This document shows, in pieces, positions 11,796-11,960 of a stretch of 11,960 nucleotides of DNA. Every line of letters begins with the position of its first letter. Position 1 is the stretch's first letter. Both the position numbers and the translations under genes were made by a program. The stretch is taken from assembly GCA_018896315.1 (NCBI GenBank), contig JAHIMV010000016.1, positions 1-11,960 of the forward strand. The letters are read 5' to 3'. This stretch comes from Patescibacteria group bacterium. GTDB lineage: Bacteria; Patescibacteriota; Patescibacteriia; UBA2591; UBA6264. The notes beneath the pieces are model-generated. The model had not been told where the DNA came from. It was given only the letters and a program-made list of their open reading frames with translations, and searched no databases.

Positions 11796-11960
11796 TTATC
11801 TTCCAGAAAGGATTTTTAAGGCCTGTTTAAGCCTTTTTTTTATTCCTTGGATATCTAGAGGTATTTCTTTTATTGTTTCCCGGGCTTGGATAATAGTATA
11901 GCCCATACTAATTAAAGCATCAATTAAAAAAGAATCGTCTTCAGATTGTTTCAATGACCC
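11796..11960 (-). CDS. ruvA: Holliday junction helicase subunit RuvA, C-terminal end
   Basis: RuvA binds four-way junctions and, with RuvB, drives branch migration. The 54 residues inside the window match RuvA domain III: FLIDALISMGYTIIQARETI (11-30 of the fragment) corresponds to the family's DALxxLGYxxxxA motif and is followed by a helix ending in LKQALKILSGR, as in the usual IRxALKxL terminus. The TAA lies at 11796-11798, 3 bp from the rplU stop, so the genes converge. The N-terminal part lies beyond the right edge. The fragment is short, but the motif and its position at a natural C-terminus agree. Confidence 0.8.
   Translation of the reverse strand, partial: GSLKQSEDDSFLIDALISMGYTIIQARETIKEIPLDIQGIKKRLKQALKILSGR
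11818..11841 (+). terminator. Probable terminator of rplU inside ruvA
   Basis: A short stem AAGGC/GCCTT (11818-11822/11831-11835, 8-nt loop) leads into a run of eight T. It lies within the 3' coding part of ruvA on the opposite strand, where the T-run reads as lysine codons. The stem is short, so efficiency is uncertain. Confidence 0.5.

Overview
This 12 kb window is AT-rich chromosomal DNA that looks like a reduced-genome bacterium of the Candidate Phyla Radiation (Patescibacteria, probably a Parcubacteria-type lineage). The reasons are the compact core genes, a short YidC without a periplasmic domain, few recognisable Shine-Dalgarno sites, AT-rich spacers full of small palindromes, and a membrane-anchored Clp-type ATPase next to a small 'WWY' membrane protein, a pairing I associate from memory with that group. 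UGA is used as a stop (for example at the ends of rny, yidD and rplU), so the code is the standard bacterial one and not the UGA=Gly code of Gracilibacteria/SR1. The placement is inference; nothing in the window names the species.

Layout. The left edge holds the N-terminal third of tsaD (minus strand), divergent from a tRNA-Glu(UUC) gene; their promoters share a -35 region. Just past the tRNA is a second, broken copy of its 3' end, split by two strong adjacent hairpins, followed by an orphan 99-aa gene with a terminator. From about 1105 a promoter drives a tight five-gene run: glutaredoxin-like protein, two HD-domain hydrolases, tsaC and rbfA. clpP follows with its own strong promoter and a roughly 100-nt structured leader, then rny (RNase Y). 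Next comes the classic rpmH-rnpA-yidD-yidC group, extended by a PRC-barrel protein, a small membrane protein and a 913-residue Clp-like AAA+ protein. rplU has its own promoter and meets the C-terminal end of ruvA (minus strand), which runs off the right edge.

How the genes work together. tsaC makes threonylcarbamoyl-AMP and tsaD transfers it to tRNA, so the two key t6A enzymes are 2.3 kb apart. rbfA, rpmH and rplU serve the ribosome. rnpA and rny process and degrade RNA. yidD and yidC insert membrane proteins. clpP and the Clp-like protein concern protein quality control, but the Clp-like protein lacks a visible ClpP-docking tripeptide and has lost pore and catalytic residues, so a ClpP partnership should not be assumed.

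The most notable signals are: (1) the membrane-anchored, zinc-ribbon Clp protein with a degenerate first ATPase ring and no pore aromatic residue in either ring; (2) a dispersed inverted repeat (arms ACCCCGTTAGAAA / TTTCTAACGGGGT) that brackets the start codons of both yidD and the PRC-barrel gene and encodes 'SNGV' at both N-termini; (3) the split tRNA-Glu 3' duplicate; (4) a 42-nt palindrome inserted in frame inside an HD-hydrolase gene; (5) the double-hairpin clpP leader.
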